Source of the DNA: Septoria linicola
Lineage: Eukaryota > Ascomycota > Dothideomycetes > Mycosphaerellales > Mycosphaerellaceae
Direction of reading: 5' to 3'
Assembly: GCA_024114885.1 (NCBI GenBank)
Contig: CP099424.1
Location: 2,542,001-2,606,000 of the forward strand
DNA: 64,000 bases
In this document: positions 10,541 to 22,490 of the stretch, piece after piece
Position numbering within the stretch: the stretch's first letter is position 1
How the letters are laid out: every line of letters starts with the position of its first letter
Program-made: the position numbers and the translations under genes
The notes under the pieces: generated by a model
What the model saw: the letters and a program-made list of their open reading frames with translations, nothing else
Told to the model about the DNA's origin: nothing
Database searches by the model: none

Positions 10541-10957
10541 ATAGTATAGTTCTAGCCGTTCTAATAATAGTAGTTACTCTTAAGCTATATACGAACTCTA
10601 ACCCTATCTCTAGGTTATCGTATATAGAAGCGACGAAAGGAAGACTATACTAGTAGGATACTACTAATATTAGTAATAGAGAAGACTCTATAGAATCTTA
10701 ACGCTAAAAGATTATTATAGTTAGTACCTTACTATAACTTATACGAACCCTCGCTCGAACGTCTAGCTTACGATAATATCTCTTAGCTATTCTCTTAGAT
10801 AGTACTATCTTAGTTAAGATACTAGTTACTATAGCTACGATATATAATAGTAACTAAACTATAGAACTAGCTACTATACCCTAAAGCTCTTCCTCGAGGT
10901 ATAATAGTTAGCCTTAAACTCTAACTAAAGTACTTTCTAATCGAGTATTCTACTCTA
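10022..10957. other. unidentified degenerate sequence
   Basis: Heavily RIP-mutated DNA holding one more telomere-like motif copy near 10526. No transposon end or protein motif could be read. Confidence 0.4.
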
Positions 10958-11595
10958 TCTTCTCTATTCTACCTCTTCTCTACGCGCTCTTTCCTACCTT
11001 ACCTTCTATATTCTACTCTACTCTAAACTATTATACCTCTTCTCTACCTACTCTTTCCTACTTTACTTTTTATATTCTACTCTACTTTAAATTATTCTAC
11101 CTCTCTTCTATACGCTCTTTTCTACCTTACTCTCTATATTCTACTCTACTTTAAACTATTATACCTCTCTTCTATACGCTCTTTCCTACCTTATCCTCTA
11201 TATTCTATTCTACTTTAAACTATTATACTTCTCCTCTACCTACTCTTTCCTATCTTACTTTCTATATTCTACTCTACTCTAAATTATTCTATCTCTTCTC
11301 TACGCGCTCTTTTCTACTTTACTCTACGCGTTCTACTCTACCTTATTCTATTCTACCTCTCTTCTATACGCTTTTTCCTACTTTACTCTATACGTTCTAC
11401 TCTACTCTATTCTATTCTACTTCTTCTCTACGCGCTTTTTCCTATCTTGCCCTCTATATTCTACTCTACTCTAAACTATTATACCTCTCTTCTACCTACT
11501 CTTTCCTACTTTATACTACGTATTCTACTCTATCTTCTCTATTCTACCTCTTCTCTACGCGCTCTTTCCTACTTTATACTCTATATTCTACTCTA
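10958..11595 (+). repeat. minisatellite, about 64-bp unit, left part
   Basis: A pyrimidine-rich unit with cores TCTACGCGCTCTTTCCTAC and TATATTCTACTCTACTCTAA repeats about ten times (near 10978, 11042, 11105, 11168, 11232, 11296, 11358, 11424, 11489 and 11552). It ends at the copia 5' LTR, with CTCTA at 11591-11595 as the target-site copy. The complementary remainder lies at 52.94-53.33 kb. Confidence 0.85.
11591..11595 (+). repeat. 5-bp target duplication CTCTA (copia-1 left side)
   Basis: CTCTA directly precedes the LTR. The sequence after copia-1's own 3' LTR is ATAAC, not CTCTA. The matching copy, TAGAG on the plus strand, is at 53327-53331, outside the 3' LTR of the inverted copia-2. Confidence 0.85.
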
Positions 11596-11872
11596 TATTA
11601 AGAATATATCCTAGATAGTTAGTCTAGATATAGATATCTAAGTATAGTTCTAGATACCTAAGGTATCTACCTAAGGCTTAGTAAGAGGTATATCTTGCTT
11701 CTCTTTCTTCTCTTCTTAGATAACTAACTTAATTAACTTTATATTTAGTTCCTAGTATATTACTACTATACTATATATATAAGTTAGTTTAAGATTAATC
11801 CTCTATTCTTCTTTACTACGCTATACTCTCCTTAATATTATATAGTATATAATACGCTCTCTACTTTTAATA
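11596..11872 (+). repeat. copia 5' LTR L1 (277 bp)
   Basis: It starts TATTAAGAATAT and ends CTTTTAATA, which are TG...CA ends turned into TA...TA by RIP. Diagnostic variants are TAGATAACTAACTTAATT in the middle and CGCTCTCTAC near the end. These match L3 (53332-53608), not L2 at the other end of the same element. Confidence 0.93.
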
Positions 11873-11887
11873 GGTTATAAGCCTAGG
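11873..11887 (+). other. copia primer-binding site (half-tRNA iMet type)
   Basis: GGTTATAAGCCTAGG directly follows the LTR. Undoing CA-to-TA changes gives GGTTATGAGCCCAGG, complementary to the anticodon-stem/loop of fungal initiator tRNA-Met (…GGGCTCATAACC). Drosophila copia primes from this internal site. The tRNA match is from general knowledge. Confidence 0.65.
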
Positions 11888-14281
11888 TTTATATACTAAA
11901 TAGGAGTAACCTATATTAGTATAGGTTACTTATATCCCTTATAGTTTATAGAAAATATTTAAGGCCTAGAAGTTTCCCTAACTATATTACTAATAAAGCT
12001 AGTTTGTACCTAGTAGTATATAAGTTAGTAAAGATCTCTATAAGATAGTAGTATATTTCTACTTTATTAATACCTACCTAGTTCTCTACTATTATACCTA
12101 GTATTACTAGAGTTAGAAGAGGCTACCTAGCCTTCCTACTACCTAGTAGTAGAAACTCTACTAAGAGAGAAAGATCTAAGTCTTAGTAATTTCCTAAATA
12201 TAAGGAATCTCTATCCCTTAGAGCTAGTCTCTCTACTATAAGAAATTACTCTTCTCTAGAATCCTTAGCTAGTCTAAAGTATTCTACTAATTATTTATTC
12301 TATTTACCTATTTCTATAATAGACTAAGAGGATAAGAAGAGCTAAAGGATTCTAATCCTAGATAGAACTAACTAGAAGAAATAGTTTAAGCTATAGATAG
12401 ATAAGCTAGAAGAAAAGGACTAGTTCTAGGTAATTAGCTAACTAATTATTAGAGAGAACCTATATATAGTTTAGTAGGATACTAGTCTCTAGATATATAT
12501 TACTTAGAATTAATACTTCTTAAAAGATAATATAGTATATAGGTTTAGTATTAGATATAGTATTAGTAAGAATAATAAGATAGAGCTAGAGATATAGTAT
12601 ATTACTATATTAGTAGCTAAGATATAGGTAATTCTCTAGAACAAGTATAATAGAGTCCTAAAGTCCTATACTATAGGTCTAATTAAGTAGTTTGTTATAT
12701 ATAGGATATTATCTAATAAGATAATTAGGAAAGTATAGAGATACCTTAGAGTCCTAGGTAAGAGAATTACTAAGATTAATCCTTAGGAAACTTACTACTA
12801 GAGCTAAGAGAAAAGACTAAAATATCTTCTATAGTCCCTACCTATATTATACTAAGTAGCTAAGGATACTATTATAACCTAACTATCCTTAGATATAGAT
12901 ACTATTCTCCTTCTACTTAAGTCCTAAGAGGTAAGGAATAATCTAGATAAGATAGATATAGGTTTAGCTATATTTTATTCTAGGTAGCTCTACTAAAGAA
13001 AGTCTCTACTAATATACTAGCTCTATAAGAAAGAGAAGTACTAGCTAAAAGATTATCCTAACCTCCTTACTACTAAGAAACTATCCTAGTAGAGAAATAG
13101 TACTAAGAACTAGAAGGACCTTTAGAGATTATTCCTTAGAGAGAGGGTTAGAAGATCCTCTTTACTAAAGAATACTAGATATATTAAGAAAGCTATCTAT
13201 AAGTTATTATTATATAATAAGCTAAAGAAGGCTATCTAGAGAATAGGCAAGTAGCTTTAGACGATAGAAAAGTCTAGAAAGCTTCTAAAGAAAGGATTTT
13301 TAGCTTAGGAGTCTAGTTCTAGTTCTAATTCTAGAACTTACTCTAGTTCTAGAAGTAATAATAATTCTCTATTAGAGGATAATAATTAAGATAAATTAGC
13401 CTATTCTATAATTAAGGCTAAAGATAAGTTATTACTCTAAGAATAGCTCTTAGATTCCTATACCTTACCCTATATAACTAACTAACTATCCTTCTTTAGA
13501 TTAGTAAAGCTACTAAGGAAGAAAGTATAGATTAAGGTAGAAGGAGGATACCTCTATATAACCTACTCTAGACTAGTATAGATAAAAGGAATCTTAGAAG
13601 GAGAAGTTCTACTTAATAGGGTACTATTTATTCTTAATCTTAGAGTAAATCTTATATTATAGGATTAGTTTAGTAAGTAATTTAGAGTCTAAAAGCCTAA
13701 TTTTACTCTTACCTCTCTAGATAGCTAAATAGTTATAAAGACTAAGCTAGTTAGAGGTATTCTATTTATTAGTAAGATATTACCTCTCTTATAGGAAAAG
13801 TTATATTACTTACTATATAATCCTATAGAGGTTAATAATACCTATACTACTCTATTAGAGAAGGATCTAAAATAGTAGGAGCTATAGTATAGAAGATTTA
13901 TATACTTTAGAAGAGGGTTACTCTTAAACCTTTATAAAGTTACTAACTTAAAGAAAAGGATTCTAATTCCTAACTAGGAAGAGTATAAGTATAGGATCTA
14001 TATAATAGGTAAGATAAAGAAACACCTAGGTAAGTCTATTAAGAGAAGACCTAAAAGATTAGCTCTTATATTAGTAGATATCTATAGACTATTACTATTA
14101 TTAGTAAAAGGTTTTATATAGTAGCTTAAGATTATTAATAACTTCTTAAGAAAGAAATAGGTATTTCTATTTAAGGCTAGATTAGATATACTAACTACTC
14201 TTTAGAACTAGAGGATTAAAGTAGAAAGGTAGTTAGTAGTACTCCTTAAGTCTATAAGGGCTAATAATACTAGAGAAATTA

Positions 14282-14285
14282 CTAC
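14282..14285 (+). repeat. gypsy-1 target duplication CTAC (left)
   Basis: CTAC precedes the LTR here and follows the 3' LTR at 27518-27521, so gypsy-1 is a complete, undisturbed insertion. Confidence 0.85.
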
Positions 14286-14564
14286 TAGTAAGGTAAAGGC
14301 CTACCTATATACTATACTTAGTAACTTTAGTATAAAAGCAAGGTAGTAGCTCGTTTCTAAGATAGTAATGTTTACTCTACTTAATTAATTTAATGTCCTA
14401 CGGTCCTAGTATATACTCTTAGCTCTAGGGCTGCTAGTTTAAGCTCGTTACTACTAGTTAATATACGTATTACAAGACTATTACTCTCTAAATAGGTCTT
14501 ATTCTATAATAGCTACTCTTATACCTGCCTAGGAGGTTAGTATTAGGGTAGTTATTATCTATTA
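14286..14564 (+). repeat. gypsy-1 5' LTR A (279 bp)
   Basis: It starts TAGTAAGGTAAAGG and ends TTATCTATTA (TGG...TCA before RIP). It carries the variants CTCTTAGCTCTAGGGCTGC and ACTAGTTAATATACG shared with LTR B and C. The apparent TATAAAAG box near 14331 is CA-to-TA derived: the less mutated LTR C has TACAAAAG. Confidence 0.95.
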
Positions 14565-14565
14565 A

Positions 14566-14582
14566 TAGAGCCGAAGGTAGGG
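14566..14582 (+). other. gypsy primer-binding site
   Basis: TAGAGCCGAAGGTAGGG follows one base after the LTR; the less mutated copy at 34513 reads TGGAGCCGAAGGTAGGG. The TGG start pairs with a tRNA 3' CCA end. I could not assign the tRNA. Confidence 0.7.
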
Positions 14583-15275
14583 CTATCTCTTCTCTCTTAT
14601 ACTAGGACTAGAAGCGCGGAGGGCAGATAGTAGCCTTAAAGCGAGAACTAATATACTATAAATATTAATAAGAGGCCTAAAGGAGCCTACGTAAGAGGTG
14701 ACTTAAAGAGCTATAATAACGTAGAAGCCTCTAGAATATAGATATCGCTCTAACCTAGAAAAGTTATAAACCTCTAGTATCCTTTAGTACAGATCTATTC
14801 GGTAATTATCGTATAGATAGTAAGGCGACTTACTATATCAGAGATTTACTCGGGGTCTCTATGCCTATAATAGTCTTCGATTAGACCCCGGTTTAGTATA
14901 AAAACGCTCTCGTTCGGATAGCGTAGAAGCTATAAGATAGGCTAGACCTGTCTAGGCGATCTTATATTCTCTAGTATATAGATCGCTTAGAATAAGCCCT
15001 AGTACGGCGTTAGACGCTAATCGTTTAGCTAAGAGCACTAATTACGTCTAAGGCCCCGGACTCGGTATATAGTATAGGCTAACGTAATATTATACTACTA
15101 TAGTTATATAGCGAATTACCTAAATAAGTAAGACGGACGCGCCTCGCTATAAACGGTCGAACTATACGACACGACATGCTTTACTTATTAGGCACAATTA
15201 ATATAGCCCTAGTATTATAAGAAAAGTATAACGTTTACCTTTAGATAGCTAATAAAATTTTAGACTCTTATTTTT

Positions 15276-15300
15276 TAGTTATCGTTTTAAACGATAACTA
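15276..15300. promoter_or_regulatory. 25-bp palindrome, site P1 of gypsy-1
   Basis: The arms TAGTTATCGTTT and AAACGATAACTA flank a single T, a perfect 12-bp inverted repeat. Equivalent sites are 35224-35248 in the second gypsy and 60475-60499 (reverse) in gypsy-3. It could be a protein site in DNA or a hairpin in the leader RNA. Confidence 0.8.
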
Positions 15301-15501
15301 TATTTTATTTAAAAACCTAATTAAGAAGAGTATAATATACTCTTAGAACCTATTCGAACAAGCTCTATAAGTAAATTAGTATCTACTAGCTAGCCTATAA
15401 TACTAGATAGTAGCTTATCTAACTAACTTAATAAGTAAATTCGAAGATCTCTAGTAAAGCTACTACCTACTTTTACTTTATTCTCTCTACTAGACAACGA
15501 T

Positions 15502-18120
15502 ATGTCTATAGAAGCTAAGGACTAAGGAGGTAATAACCTTAACCCTAACGCTAATACCTTTTAAAGACCGAACTTAGGAGGTAGATTGTCTATAGTATAG
15601 TTCTAGCTACTTATAGAGACTATCTATATAACCTAGAGCTAGTAGGTAATTATCGCTTAGGTTCCGCTAATACCTAGCTCGGACTAGAATCCCTTCTTTA
15701 ATAGAGAGAACGTAACCGAGTATATTAAGCGTTTTGAAATACTATATAGGAACTACGCTATTCTACTTATTAATAATAATAAACAGCTTTATGAGAAGTT
15801 ACTTACTTAGGTTACGGTTGTCTAACGTAGACGATACTAGCGCCTTAATAGTTTCTATAATCGGAACTACGCTAAGTTTAAAGAGTTAATTATTAAGGAG
15901 TACCGAAAGTACGATAATATATATATACTCGGAAACCGCTACTATATAGAGAACCTTTATAAGGTCGACCGTAGCGAGGATAATAATCTCTTAGAGTACT
16001 TAAGGTAGTTTATACTCTACTCTAATACTATACCTACTTCGTATATAGACGAGCGTTCTCGTACTCTTCTATTCGTATAAGGCCTACTATTCCGCTTCGG
16101 TAAGAGGCTCTAGGCCTATCTTAGGTTAGACCTTAATAATAATAACTTAGATTATAGTAAGCTCTTAAAGACAGCCTAGCGTTAGATTAATAGTAATAAG
16201 GACTTTAAAGTAGAAGTATATAACGAAGGCGGTAGAGACGTTATACAGCTATACGAAGTAGTAAAGAAGTCCGCTCTAAGACTAAACTCTAAGTTTAATA
16301 CTAGAGAAACGGTAGTCTATAAAGGCCGTAAACCGGCAAACGTCGATAATATTACTACTAGTATATAAGACCTCGTAATTACTACGATTCGTCGACTCGA
16401 AGAAAGAGGCCTATAGCTACTATGCTCGTTAATAGGATAGTAGGCGAAGTCTTACGATTACGACTATCTATATATTCTAAGAGCTACTTATAGCTAGGAG
16501 ATTTCGATTAATTTAGCTACGGTAGATAATAGATTAATAATTAAGGCCTACGTAGCGATCGCTCTAAAGATTTTAGGATATTAGATATATAGGCTCGAAG
16601 GCTATATAGCTATAAACTACGAGTACCTATAGTAGTTCGAGACTAAGGGCTTAATATATAGAGATCTAAAGACTAGTATTATATACTATAGAACGTCTCG
16701 CCTAGGTATAGAAAAGATATAGTACTACTAGGACAAGGAACTACTAAAGCTATTCGTATTAATAGAAGTATTAGAGTAGCGCTATAGAAAGATTAATCTT
16801 GAAAATATAGATCGTTTATTAACGCTAAGAGCGAGCTAGTAGAGGATAGCGAACAAGGTAGCTAGTATCGACGGTCCTATTAATATCGGCTAAGTCGCTT
16901 CTATTACCTAGAAGGATTAGGACGACCTAATCGGCGCCTACGTAGCTAGAGATAGCGTAAAGACAAAGTAGAACCCGAACCCTTCTCGTCTAGTCGGAGG
17001 ATAGCTAATAGGAGTATAGAAGCGAATTACGACTTAGGCTATAGCTATAAGAACCCGCGCTTATCGTTACTCTCGTATTAAAGAGGTTAAAGATAAAAAC
17101 TAGCTAGCTTCTTACCTTATAGATATAGGAGAGTTAGAGGATTCTTAAACTTAAGGATATAATAACGATAAAGTCGAGGATAAGTAGATATACGACTACC
17201 TAAACGGTCTACTAGTTCTAGTCACTCCTACGTATACTTAAAAGTAGAAGAAGGCTAAGGAGCCTCTAAAGACTAAGCGTACGGATAACTACCTTCGAGC
17301 TATATACGCTAATAATAACGCTAACGTCTTCTAGATAGATAAAATGCTCGAATCTAAGGTCTAGTTAAGCTTAGTAGAAATTATTCTCTATAGCGAGCGA
17401 GTATCGTATTCCTTATAGAGTCGTATTCTAAACGATACGGATCTACGTAAGAAGCTTAATAAGCTCTATATAAAGAAGCGTGCGAATAGAGATAGTAGAG
17501 CTAAAATTAGCGTATATTCCTTACTATCTGAAGCCTTTAGCGAGTAGGTAGAGGAGGAGCTAATAAAAGCTATTTTAGCGACTAATATTAAGGCCTTCTA
17601 GGCTACCGCTATAGTAATTAATATAGTAAAACCTAGGCCTACTTCCGAGCTTTACGAGCGGACTAATAACATTCTTCTATTATTTAATAATATCTATTAA
17701 ATTGTTCTAAGTATCTACGTGCCTACGAAGTACAGACCTCGAATAATAGCCTATAAGTCTTTAATCGACGAGAGGGCTAAGTTAATAATTATACTAATCG
17801 AATATATTCGAAAGCTTCAAGTTAGTATAACCCCTCTTAGTAATATTACTATAGGAGGAGTCGAAGGCAAGATTACTTTCGTTAGGTACTATCTAGAAGT
17901 ATTAATCGATACCTTTAGCGTAAGAGTTACTATACTATTTCTAGTCTTACTAGCGAACGGCCTAATCTTACTTAGCTAGCTATAGGCGCGACAGGTACGC
18001 CTAGCTTCTAAGAACTACGATAATAGCTCTTAGGAGGGCTTAATTAGTACTCTAGACGGCCGTATTATTATATTTACTAGCTTTAATAGCTATAGTAATA
18101 TACGTACTATAGAACAAGTG
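15502..18120 (+). pseudogene. gypsy-1 gag-protease reading frame, RIP-killed
   Basis: The ATG at 15502 opens with MSIEAKD and an Asn/Pro-rich start. A capsid-like helical region follows (RRRYQRLNSFYN at about 15.82 kb; LLEYLRQFILYSNT at about 16.0 kb), then a CCHC zinc knuckle near 16.58-16.62 kb and an aspartic-protease region at 17719-17979 (CTYKSLIDERAKL; the less mutated copy has SLIDKGAKL). Gag and protease share one frame. Many CAG/CAA/TGG codons now read as stops, so no product can be made. In live elements gag packages RNA and protease cuts the polyprotein. Confidence 0.88.
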
Positions 18121-18139
18121 CTAGGAAAAGCTAGAGTAC

Positions 18140-21100
18140 TAAGAAACTAGCTCTAGTCGACGGTATAAGATTAATTAGGGCTCTAACACGTACGTCGCGT
18201 CTAGATTTAGTAAAAATCGGTGTCTAAACTCTAACTTTTAGTAATTACTAGCTAAAGAATATAGAGTATACTATCGAGGACTCTAAATTATATAATAGTA
18301 AGGAGTAGGAGGAGGGATTATAAGCTTTTCAAGCTTCTACTACCCTTTCCATATAAGGTTTAGTAGTTAGAGGTAAAAACTCTACTTAGAAGGGTTAGCT
18401 AGCGGAACGTTCTATAGTTACCTTTTTAAACGATAATTACGTTATACCTCCTATACTATACTTTAAACTATACTAGTAGTATAGATAGATAAGCGATTAG
18501 TACTAGTATTTGTTTATAGTTACTAACAGCTCTAAACTCCTAGAGAATCAAGTCTTTAACTACCTTACGTAGTAGTTATCGTATATAAAGGTAATTTACT
18601 TTAGGGATTATTTTATAGCGGACTTAATTAGATAAAGTACCTCTCTACGATAGTAGCTCGAGCTATTAAGATAGGTTAACTATAGCTAGACTTAAATATA
18701 GTATAACTATCTCGTAGCCGTAGCCGTTAAAGGTAACGTCGCTAAATTCAGCTAAAATAATCGACTCGAGAAGCTTTTACTAGCTACTAGCGAAGCTAAG
18801 CTAGTTTATACTAGCGAGCGAGACTTATACTAGAGTATTAGGTATAGTTTTAACGATACTATACTAGTGTCTTAATCGAGCTAGGGTTTAAATTATAGTA
18901 GCGAATACTTGATAATTGCCTATAGGAAGCTTAGAGAGGCGGAGCTAGCTATCTAAGAACCCGGACCCTATAACGAGGTCTTTTCTAATAAGGTAGACGA
19001 CGAACTTAGTAAGGAGACGTATATTATCTCGGCTACTATTAATATAGTAGTAGAGAAAGCTCGTAATAAAGAAGCTATAGGATAGTAGAAGCTAGATAAT
19101 TATATTAGCGCCTATACTCTTTATAAGCGAGTTACTAATAAGATTAAACTAGTAAATGCCGACATTATTATAACTAATAGCTTAAACCCTAGTAGGTTAA
19201 AGGACTAGCGACAGACTTATATTAAGAAGGAAGTAGCTATACTACCTAGTACTAGACCTTACAATAGTAAGTACTTAACTAAGAGATTCTCGACGATCGA
19301 GCCTAGATTACGTCTTACGCCTAAACGGCTTATAAAGTTCAAACCTAGTATAGAACTACTACTAAAGGAGCTGGATTTGTTATACTATATACTAAGGAAT
19401 CGAGAAGCTGCCTTTACGTAGGACTTTATATATTTAGGCTAAATTAATCCTAATATTACTCTACTATAGAAGATTTAGACAATTCCTTACGAGCTATAGT
19501 AGTATCTAGGCTTCAAGCTAAACCTATCTCTACGATATATCGTAGAAGATATACTAAGACAACGAATCTAAGCTAGGACTCTTAAGCTATACTATAGTGC
19601 CTATCGAAATCCGTACTTCCTTATTAGTAAGAAGATAGAGGTAGGTAAACTAAAGAAGTATTAGTTAATTAACGTAGCTTAGAAGTTTAATTAAGTTACC
19701 GTAAGAGATTCGAACTTACTACTCGACGCTAAGGGTTTCTCTAAGGACTTTACTAGCTACGTACTAGCCTCGCTAGTTAATATCTTCTCTAGATATAACT
19801 AAATTCTACTCGACGAATTATATAGAGACCTTATAGGCTTTAACTTACCGCTAGGCTTATTACGGTAGATAACGTTACTATAGAGAGCTACGAATTCTGT
19901 TACCTAGTTCGTTCGTATTATTAATCAAGTACTTATAGAGTATATCTCGTATAAGGCACGGCTATTCCTTAATAATATTAGTATTAAAGAGCTTAAGACG
20001 AAGTATAATAATAAGGAGGTTAAACCTAGCCTCTACTATTACGTTATCGAGTATATTATAGCTATAGACGACGTCCTCTATAATATAGAACGAGCTAATA
20101 TAACTATAGCTTTTAATAAGCTATAGCTCTATTACGAATAGTTAGTAATCGTTAGTTACCTTACTAGTATTAATAGCTACTATCTAGACTTCGCGAGAGT
20201 AGCGAAGATTAAGAAATAGCCGAACCTAGAGAACTAGAAGGATATTCGAACCTTCCTCGGCGTAGTTACGTACTACTACGTCTAGGTTAAAGATTTCACG
20301 ATTATCCTTACTCTACTATTTAAACTCTTATAGAAGGATACTAAGTTTTAATAGACTACCGAACACTAACTAGCTAAAGATATCGTCTTAAAGGCACTAG
20401 TTTCAGCCCTAGCCCTAGTTACTCTTAACTATAGAGAAGGAGTAGGACTTATTGTTATAGGCGTAGATTCGAGTAGTAAAGGTTAGAGATATACGCTTTC
20501 CTAATATAATCGAGACAAGCTACTCCTTCGCTATCTAGTTCGGTATAAGTCCGGCCTATTTAACCTAGTAGAAGTTAAATATAATACTAGGAAACGCGAA
20601 TACCTTAGTATACTAAAGGTATTAAAGAAGCTAAAACTATAGCTGTTCGGAGTATACTTCTAACTAGAGATTAATATAAACACCCTCGTTTACTAGCTTA
20701 ATAAAGCTACCTCTAATTTACTAAATATAGTAATAACGCGCTAGCTAGTATAGATCTACCTCTTCGACTTTAACGTTATATATGTTCCTAGTAAGAAGTA
20801 TATAGCTCTAGATTCGTTATCGAGGAAGCCTATTACGTCTAAAGATATAGAGGCTATAGAATAGGAAGAAGACGTAGATCTAATAATTAACGAGTAATTC
20901 TTTAATACCTTTTACGTTAACGCTTTCTCTATATAGGTAATTTAGAGCGAGCTACCTATAATTAATAGAATCTACTCTTAGGAGTTAATAAATATCGCTT
21001 TCGTACTTATACGAATATAAAGATCTAAGGGAGTTTCTAATAACGAGTATAAGCGGTTAAGGAAGAAGTATCGGCTGTTTTATATTAAGAATAACTAGCT

Positions 21101-22490
21101 CTAGCGCTAAGAACGAGTAGCTAGGCCCCTATAGCGAGTTATCGACGAACCTAAAGCGTAAGCTCGTATTATTAAGGTATACTATTATAAGAACGGTTAC
21201 TATAGCGCTAAATAGACGTATAATCTTATCTAGAAACGATAGTAGTAGGATAGAGTCTAGGCTTAAATCTCGCTCGCTATTTAGTAATATACTATTTATA
21301 GTCTTTAGTATAGGAGATAGGTACCTAGAGAACTATAGATCCTACTCTAAGTTATAGTTAGCTAGTAGTAGTATATCGATAGCTTATATATCTTAAAGAA
21401 CTGTTCGTTAATAGTTATACGCGAATCTCTATCGCGCTAGCTAGAAGTACGTATATTCTAGTACCTAGCGAAGAGTATCTCCTTAGTATAGATAGTAAGG
21501 TTTATATAGGAAGAGATCTTTTACTAATAGGGTGCCGCTATAGAAGTTATTCTCGATAACTATAAGACTAACCTTAGTAAAGTAGAAAAGCTACTACTAT
21601 CGTATAGTATTAAACGTATTAATATTTCGCTATACTACTCTTAGTCTAACGCTATCGTTAAGGTCGGCTATAAGACGATACTAGACGCTTACTTAAAGCT
21701 ATCTAATAGCGGCCTTTATCCGATTAGAGACTATATTCTAGTAGTATTATAGGTAGAGAGAACGATAATAGTCTCTACTACTAGCCTAACGCTATTAGAA
21801 GTAATAATTAAGCGTAACGTAGTACTACTAATCGAGCTAGAACACTATACCTTCTAGATTATAGTTTAGGGCAAGGTTAAGACTAGAGTAGAGCTTCTTA
21901 CGATTCGAGCTTAAGCCCTAGAAGCTATAGAAACGACTATAGAAGAAGGACGACTACGTTAATAGCGTCTCTAAGAATAGAACAAGGCGTACTTCGATAA
22001 ACATCGCTATACGGATCTTACTATACTAAAGAAAGGAGATCTTGTATTAGTATACCGCTCTAAGTTAAAAACTAGCTTCTTCTATAAGCTTACGTTTAGG
22101 TAAGAAGGCCCTTTTAGAGTATCTAAAGTATTATAGAGAGGTACGTCGTATAAGCTTAAGGAACTAGATAGCTCTAAACGAGAGTATATCTATAAGAGGA
22201 TAGACCTTAAGAAATATACCTTTCTATAAGAAAACCTAAAGCTAGTTCTAGATTAGGCAGAACTAGAAGAAGTACTACTACCGATAGAGAAGGTTATAGA
22301 ACTAGGACTTCTACCTAGGTATAAGCATCTATAGATCTTTATTAGTAAGCTATTAGTAATAACTTAAGAAGAAAAGGAGAGTTATATACGCTAGCTATTA
22401 ATAGAGCTTAAAGAAGAAGTAGAAGACTTAGTAAGCTAAAGGCTAAAGCTAGCTTAGCGGAGCTAAAGAAATAGAAATTCGATAGGCGAT
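18140..22490 (+). pseudogene. gypsy-1 reverse transcriptase, RNase H and integrase, RIP-killed
   Basis: The order RT (about 19.3-20.3 kb), RNase H (about 20.4-20.85 kb) and integrase (about 21.1-22.2 kb) defines a Ty3/gypsy element. Visible motifs: LPQGATNS at about 19.87 kb (now TLL*), the FLDDIGIKG catalytic box at about 19.96 kb with both Asp codons turned to AAT, HPQSNAIVEVGYKT at about 21.63 kb and the GPY/F-type EGPFRV at about 22.11 kb. This frame is -1 relative to gag-protease, and the same offset is seen in the second gypsy. Stops occur throughout. Confidence 0.9.
18415..18439. promoter_or_regulatory. palindrome-derived motif, site P2 of gypsy-1
   Basis: TAGTTACCTTTT then TAAACGATAATTA: the same 25-bp motif as P1 with mismatches in the left arm. 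It sits between protease and RT. Equivalent sites are 38364-38388 and 33412-33436. Confidence 0.65.

Larger units (their letters stand above)
11873..14285 (+). pseudogene. copia-1 polyprotein, 5' part (gag, protease, start of integrase), RIP-killed
   Basis: This is the internal region of copia-1 up to the gypsy-1 insertion. The same sequence is present in reverse at about 57.4-59.35 kb in copia-2. The later part (about 13.9-14.28 kb) reads as the integrase zinc-binding and core region, with basic text such as GKSIKRRPKRLALILVDIY, and runs into ANNTREITT where gypsy-1 enters. In-frame TAG/TAA codons are everywhere. The gag and protease borders could not be set because most Cys/His codons are altered. 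Confidence 0.75.
14565..15501 (+). other. gypsy-1 5' leader
   Basis: An untranslated leader of about 940 bp runs between the LTR and the gag start. It contains the first copy of the 25-bp palindrome (15276-15300), 202 bp before the gag ATG. Confidence 0.75.

Noticed and set aside
10958..11595. Regular repeats as a CRISPR array
   Set aside because: The units are imperfect and contiguous with no unique spacers, and the genome is fungal. It is a minisatellite.
14328..14338. TATAAAAG in LTR A, also in B, D and E, as a TATA box
   Set aside because: The lightly mutated LTR C has TACAAAAG at the same place, so the TATA form is what CA-to-TA mutation produces, not an original promoter element.
17719..17979. 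86-codon open frame as a stand-alone gene
   Set aside because: It is the protease part of a gypsy polyprotein, with RIP stops on both sides and an internal methionine as apparent start.
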